NCBI GenBank assembly: GCA_047621325.1
Contig: JBLHLT010000002.1
Span: 124,001 to 188,000 of the forward strand
Direction of reading: 5' to 3'
Source: Bermanella sp047621325
GTDB taxonomy: Bacteria; Pseudomonadota; Gammaproteobacteria; Pseudomonadales; Oceanobacteraceae
Length of the DNA stretch: 64,000 nucleotides
Below, piece after piece: positions 60,737 through 64,000 of the stretch (its first letter is position 1; the number at the start of each line of letters is the position of its first letter). The notes beneath the pieces were generated by a model. That model was not told where the DNA came from. It made no database searches and saw only the letters and a program-made list of their open reading frames with translations. The position numbers and the translations under genes are program-made.

Positions 60737-61537
60737 ATGTCAGTAGTTTGGATTACAGGGGCGTCTTCGGGTATTGGTGAAGCGCTTGCTAAACAATATG
60801 TTAAACAGGGATGTCAGTTAGTTTTATCGGCTCGCCGTGAACCTGAGCTTGAACGTGTGAAGCAGGCCTGCATGAAGTTAGGTGCAAAGGAGGCCGACGT
60901 ATTGGTATTACCAATGGATGTGACGGAACACGAAACCATGGCGGAGAAAGTGTTTGCGGTGACTGCTCATTTCAAAACCATTGATGTGTTGATTAACAAC
61001 GCCGGCATCTCACAACGTTCGCTATGTTTGGATACCGATTTATCCGTATATAAAACTCTGCTCGATGTGGATGTATTGGGGCAAATCGCGCTCACTAAAC
61101 AAGTATTACCTGTAATGGTCAAACAAGGCTCAGGTCATATAGCAGTGACATCAAGTGTGGCCGGTAAAGTGGGCGTTAAATGGCGTACAGGTTACTGCGC
61201 GGCAAAACATGCTGTGATGGGTTTCTTTGATGCATTGCGAGCTGAGGTTGCCCAGCATGGTATTCAAGTGAGTACGATTACGCCTGGATTTATTAAAACC
61301 GATATTTCTAAAAATGCGGTAACCGCTCATGGTGAAAGCTTTGGCGTCGACGATGAAGACATCAAGAGTGGTATGGATGTGGATAAGTGCGCGCAAGTGA
61401 TTGTTAAGCAAATGAACAAGGGCACAAAAGAAATTGCGGTGGGCGAAGGTTTGTCTATGCTGGCGCTGACACTTAAACGCTTTTTGCCTAATTTGGTTTT
61501 TAAAATGGTTGAGAAAAAAGCCCTTAAAGAATCATAA
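60737..61537 (+). CDS. short-chain dehydrogenase/reductase
   Basis: 266 residues. Classical SDR: cofactor motif WITGASSGIGEALA, INNAGIS, catalytic TSSVAGKVG (Ser) and GYCAAKHA (YxxxK). Resembles the DHRS7-like group; a C-terminal segment (about 235-258) is hydrophobic. Substrate unknown. AAGGTGAG precedes the ATG. Confidence 0.93.
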   Translation: MSVVWITGASSGIGEALAKQYVKQGCQLVLSARREPELERVKQACMKLGAKEADVLVLPMDVTEHETMAEKVFAVTAHFKTIDVLINNAGISQRSLCLDTDLSVYKTLLDVDVLGQIALTKQVLPVMVKQGSGHIAVTSSVAGKVGVKWRTGYCAAKHAVMGFFDALRAEVAQHGIQVSTITPGFIKTDISKNAVTAHGESFGVDDEDIKSGMDVDKCAQVIVKQMNKGTKEIAVGEGLSMLALTLKRFLPNLVFKMVEKKALKES

Positions 61538-61573
61538 AAAGGCTCTCTAGTGTGAACTAAAGAGCCGTTTTTA
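61536..61573. terminator. bidirectional terminator between SDR and the reductase gene
   Basis: Stem GGCTCT/AGAGCC with inner TAGT/ACTA pairing, A- and T-flanked; between convergent genes. Confidence 0.8.
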
Positions 61574-61593
61574 TTGATTGTATTTACGGCTGT

Positions 61594-62598
61594 TTATTCT
61601 GGTCTGGGTGCGTAAGCAAATACATCGCTTAGCATCTGAGACTGGTGAAATCCTTTTTCTTCTAAACCCGTTAATACTTTGTAAACAAAGTTAGGGCCAC
61701 CGCAAGCGATGGCTTTAATGTTGGCAAGGTTGCCCAATTTACTGGCGATTAAAGTCTCAACGGTTTGTTCATTAAAATGCGGGCAGCTAGTGGTTTCGCC
61801 TGTCATGGCTTGATAATGGATTAATCCTTCATCAGCCCACTGTTGTGGCGTGTCAGAGTAAAAACCACTGGCATCGCGGTTGATCCAATATAGGTGGATC
61901 GCGCTGTGTTGATGCTTTAGTTGCTCTTCAATCATGGCCTTGGCTTGTGCAAAGCCAGTACCGGCGACGATAAATACCAATGGGTCATGTAGGTTAAATT
62001 GATCCGCTTCGGTTTTCAGCCACACATCCCCTTTTGGTAAGCGTGCGCGAACCGTTGGGTTGGTTTGCAAATAGTGCAAAATAGTTTGGCTTGATTGATT
62101 GTCTCCACTTACCCCTAAGTGCAATTCTACACGGCGGCCATCTGGGGCGCTTGCGATCGTGAAGGGGTACTCGGCATCGTCAATTAGCAATTCTAAATAC
62201 TGCCCTGCATGATAGCTGGCAGGCTTACCTGCTGGGGCAAGTAAGTCGACTTTATAGACGCTGTCATTAAAGGCTGTCACGCTTTGCACTTGAAACGCAA
62301 TATGCTGCAAAGCAATTTCTCCGGGTCCTAGCACCTTGTCTAGCTCCAAAATTAGGTCACTGTGTGGTTTTGATACACAGCAAAGCAATGGGTTAACATC
62401 AGGATGATCTGCATTCTTTTTACCTTCAGGGGTATTCACTACGCCTGCCAGTAAAGTGGCTTTGCAAATCTCGCAATTGCCATTGGTGCAACTTTTACGA
62501 ATCTTAATGCCAGCACGTGTGGCGGCATCTAGAATGCTTTCATCTTCGCGGGCTTGAAAGATAAGCCCTTTGGGCTGAATGATAATTTGATGGTTCAT
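61594..62598 (-). CDS. ferredoxin-linked flavin reductase (CDP-6-deoxy-glucoseen reductase-like)
   Basis: 334 residues. N-terminal plant-type [2Fe-2S] domain, Cys motif CTNGNCEIC then LLCC (about 30-75), followed by an FAD/NAD(P)H ferredoxin-reductase domain: YPFTIASAP (FAD), VFIVAGTGFAQAKAMI (NAD). Such proteins next to ubiD are often labelled CDP-6-deoxy-delta-3,4-glucoseen reductase by homology; a role as flavin/electron donor (UbiB-type or Fre-like) for the UbiD/UbiX system is possible but inferred. It begins 8 bp after the ubiD stop. Confidence 0.85.
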   Translation of the reverse strand: MNHQIIIQPKGLIFQAREDESILDAATRAGIKIRKSCTNGNCEICKATLLAGVVNTPEGKKNADHPDVNPLLCCVSKPHSDLILELDKVLGPGEIALQHIAFQVQSVTAFNDSVYKVDLLAPAGKPASYHAGQYLELLIDDAEYPFTIASAPDGRRVELHLGVSGDNQSSQTILHYLQTNPTVRARLPKGDVWLKTEADQFNLHDPLVFIVAGTGFAQAKAMIEEQLKHQHSAIHLYWINRDASGFYSDTPQQWADEGLIHYQAMTGETTSCPHFNEQTVETLIASKLGNLANIKAIACGGPNFVYKVLTGLEEKGFHQSQMLSDVFAYAPRPE

Positions 62599-62606
62599 AT
62601 TAGAGT

Positions 62607-64000
62607 TTAGGACTCTTCATCAAATATATTCAATTCATCCCACATATCGTCTACTTTTCGTTTCACCGCTTCATCCATGACAATGGGTACGCCCCATTCA
62701 CGGTCGGTTTCACCAGGCCACTTGTTGGTGGCATCTAAGCCCATTTTGCTGCCAAGGCCAGAAACCGGTGAAGCAAAATCGAGATAATCGATGGGTGTAT
62801 TATCGATGAGCGTAGTATCACGTGTTGGGTCCATGCGTGTGGTAATGGCCCAAATAACATCATTCCAGTCTCGTGCGTTCACGTCATCGTCGGTGACTAT
62901 GACAAATTTGGTATACATAAATTGACGTAAGAAAGACCACACTCCAAGCATCACGCGTTTAGCATGCCCTGGGTATTGTTTTTTGATGGTCACAATCGCC
63001 ATGCGATAACTGCAACCTTCGGGTGGCAAATAGAAATCTGTGATTTCAGGAAATTGCTTTTGCAAAATCGGCACAAACACTTCATTTAAAGCCACACCTA
63101 AAATGGCAGGCTCATCCGGTGGGCGGCCGGTATAGGTGCTGTGATAAATCGGGTCTTTTCGATGTGTAATACGTTCTACGGTGAAAACAGGGAATTGGTC
63201 CACTTCGTTGTAATAACCGGTGTGATCACCAAATGGCCCTTCATCGGCCATGTCGTCTGGGTAGATGTAACCTTCAATAATGTATTCTGCGCTAGCAGGT
63301 ACCATTAAATCGTTACCGATAGACTTCACCACCTCGGTGCGGCTGTTACGCAGTAAGCCTGCAAAGGCGTATTCAGACAGTGTATCGGGCACCGGAGTGA
63401 CGGCGCCTAAAATAGTGGCCGGGTCAGCACCTAATGCCACCGATACTGGATACGGCTTGCCTGGGTTTTGTTCTTGGAACTCACGAAAATCTAATGCACC
63501 GCCACGGTGGCTTAACCAGCGCATAATCAGTTTGTTCTTCGCGATAACTTGTTGGCGATAAATCCCCAAATTATGACGATCTTTATTTGGACCTTTGGTG
63601 ATGACTAATGGCCAAGTGACAAGCGGTGCGGCATCACCCGGCCAGCAATGCTGAATCGGTAGCTTACCTAAATCGACGGCGTCCCCTTCAATAATGATTT
63701 CTTGGCAAGGGGCTTTTTTAACTTCTTTGGCGCTTAGGCTTAATATTTTTTTAAAGATAGGCAGTTTTGACCATGCGTCTTTTAAACCTTTAGGCGGCTC
63801 TGGCTCTTTTAAAAACGCCAGCAATTTACCCACTTCACGCAGTGCTTCAACACTGGATTCGCCCATGCCCATGGCAACACGTTTAGGTGTGCCAAATAAA
63901 TTCGCTAGAACGGGGACATCAGAACCCACTGGGTTTTCGAATAAGAGAGCAGGGCCACCAGCACGTAAGGTGCGGTCGCAAATTTCGGTCATTTCCAGCT
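62607..64000 (-). CDS. ubiD: UbiD-family decarboxylase (5' truncated by window end)
   Basis: At least 464 residues. The frame continues through ATG 63992 to the window edge (L-E-M-T-E-I-C-D-R-T), and homologues start about 30 residues earlier, so the real start lies outside. Signature DRTLRAGGPALLFENP, YRQQVIAKNKLIMRWLSHRGGALDF, the prenyl-FMN/metal-binding EYIIEGYIYPDDMADEGPFGDHTGYY, and C-terminal GLDATNKWPGE. It decarboxylates 3-octaprenyl-4-hydroxybenzoate in ubiquinone synthesis with prenylated FMN from UbiX. Confidence 0.96.
   Translation of the reverse strand, partial: LEMTEICDRTLRAGGPALLFENPVGSDVPVLANLFGTPKRVAMGMGESSVEALREVGKLLAFLKEPEPPKGLKDAWSKLPIFKKILSLSAKEVKKAPCQEIIIEGDAVDLGKLPIQHCWPGDAAPLVTWPLVITKGPNKDRHNLGIYRQQVIAKNKLIMRWLSHRGGALDFREFQEQNPGKPYPVSVALGADPATILGAVTPVPDTLSEYAFAGLLRNSRTEVVKSIGNDLMVPASAEYIIEGYIYPDDMADEGPFGDHTGYYNEVDQFPVFTVERITHRKDPIYHSTYTGRPPDEPAILGVALNEVFVPILQKQFPEITDFYLPPEGCSYRMAIVTIKKQYPGHAKRVMLGVWSFLRQFMYTKFVIVTDDDVNARDWNDVIWAITTRMDPTRDTTLIDNTPIDYLDFASPVSGLGSKMGLDATNKWPGETDREWGVPIVMDEAVKRKVDDMWDELNIFDEES

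Noticed and set aside
1..64000. CRISPR array, rRNA operon, insertion sequence or prophage
   Set aside because: No regularly spaced direct repeats with spacers, no transposase, integrase or phage structural genes were recognised.

Overview
The window is chromosomal DNA of a marine-type gammaproteobacterium. Much of its gene order recalls Pseudomonas (mutM, ggt, fdx, coaD, GMC oxidoreductase, aldehyde dehydrogenase, TetR, rsmD, M16, ftsYEX, rpoH, then hemW, rdgB, DUF4426, metW, metX, yggT), but base composition is moderate (judged by eye, mid-40s % GC) and the core is broken up by AT-rich blocks. An Oceanospirillales-like relative (Bermanella, Oleispira or Thalassolituus type) is my inference; the sequence alone does not prove it.

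Layout. 1-11.4 kb: a cut-off SDR gene, mutM, a MAPEG protein, rpmBG, class I adenylate cyclase, then lptM-lysA-dapF-DUF484-HAD (diaminopimelate/lysine synthesis, with xerC missing from its usual place). 11.8-19.8 kb: elyC and ggt, ferredoxin and coaD, and a GMC oxidoreductase / Tat protein / aldehyde dehydrogenase operon divergent from a TetR regulator. 19.8-26.5 kb: accessory region. It holds three attC-like recombination hairpins that delimit small secreted-protein cassettes (an integron cassette cluster without an integrase in view), a decayed fourth cassette, an LprI-domain protein, a secreted EEP-family phosphodiesterase and a c-heme lipoprotein. 26.5-33.9 kb: rsmD, a lone inactive M16 homologue, ftsY-ftsE-ftsX, rpoH with overlapping sigmaE-like and sigma70-like promoters, DUF423 and trmB. 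34.2-44.5 kb: hemW-rdgB, metX-metW, yggT, rph, yicC, gmk-rpoZ-spoT and ridA.

44.7-53 kb: an AT-rich sulfatase-fold phosphoethanolamine-transferase-like gene; argH, whose 3' end lies in a 7-bp tandem repeat; an AlgZ/AlgR-like two-component pair; and histidine genes hisF, hisH and hisB separated by repeats, with hisA absent from the cluster. 53-58.3 kb: a stand-alone MlaC-like protein, a YfiR/YfiN-type c-di-GMP module whose YfiN carries an added EAL domain, and mutY-yggX. 58.3-60.7 kb: tRNA-Phe followed by degenerate copies of its own 3' end and an AT-rich KAP-family P-loop NTPase, which looks like an integration hotspot. 60.7-64 kb: an SDR, a ferredoxin-linked flavin reductase and ubiD (cut by the window end).

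The strongest candidates for something unusual are the integrase-less cassette cluster at 20.2-22.05 kb and the tRNA-Phe tail-repeat/KAP NTPase locus at 58.4-60.2 kb. No CRISPR array, rRNA operon, complete insertion sequence or prophage was found.
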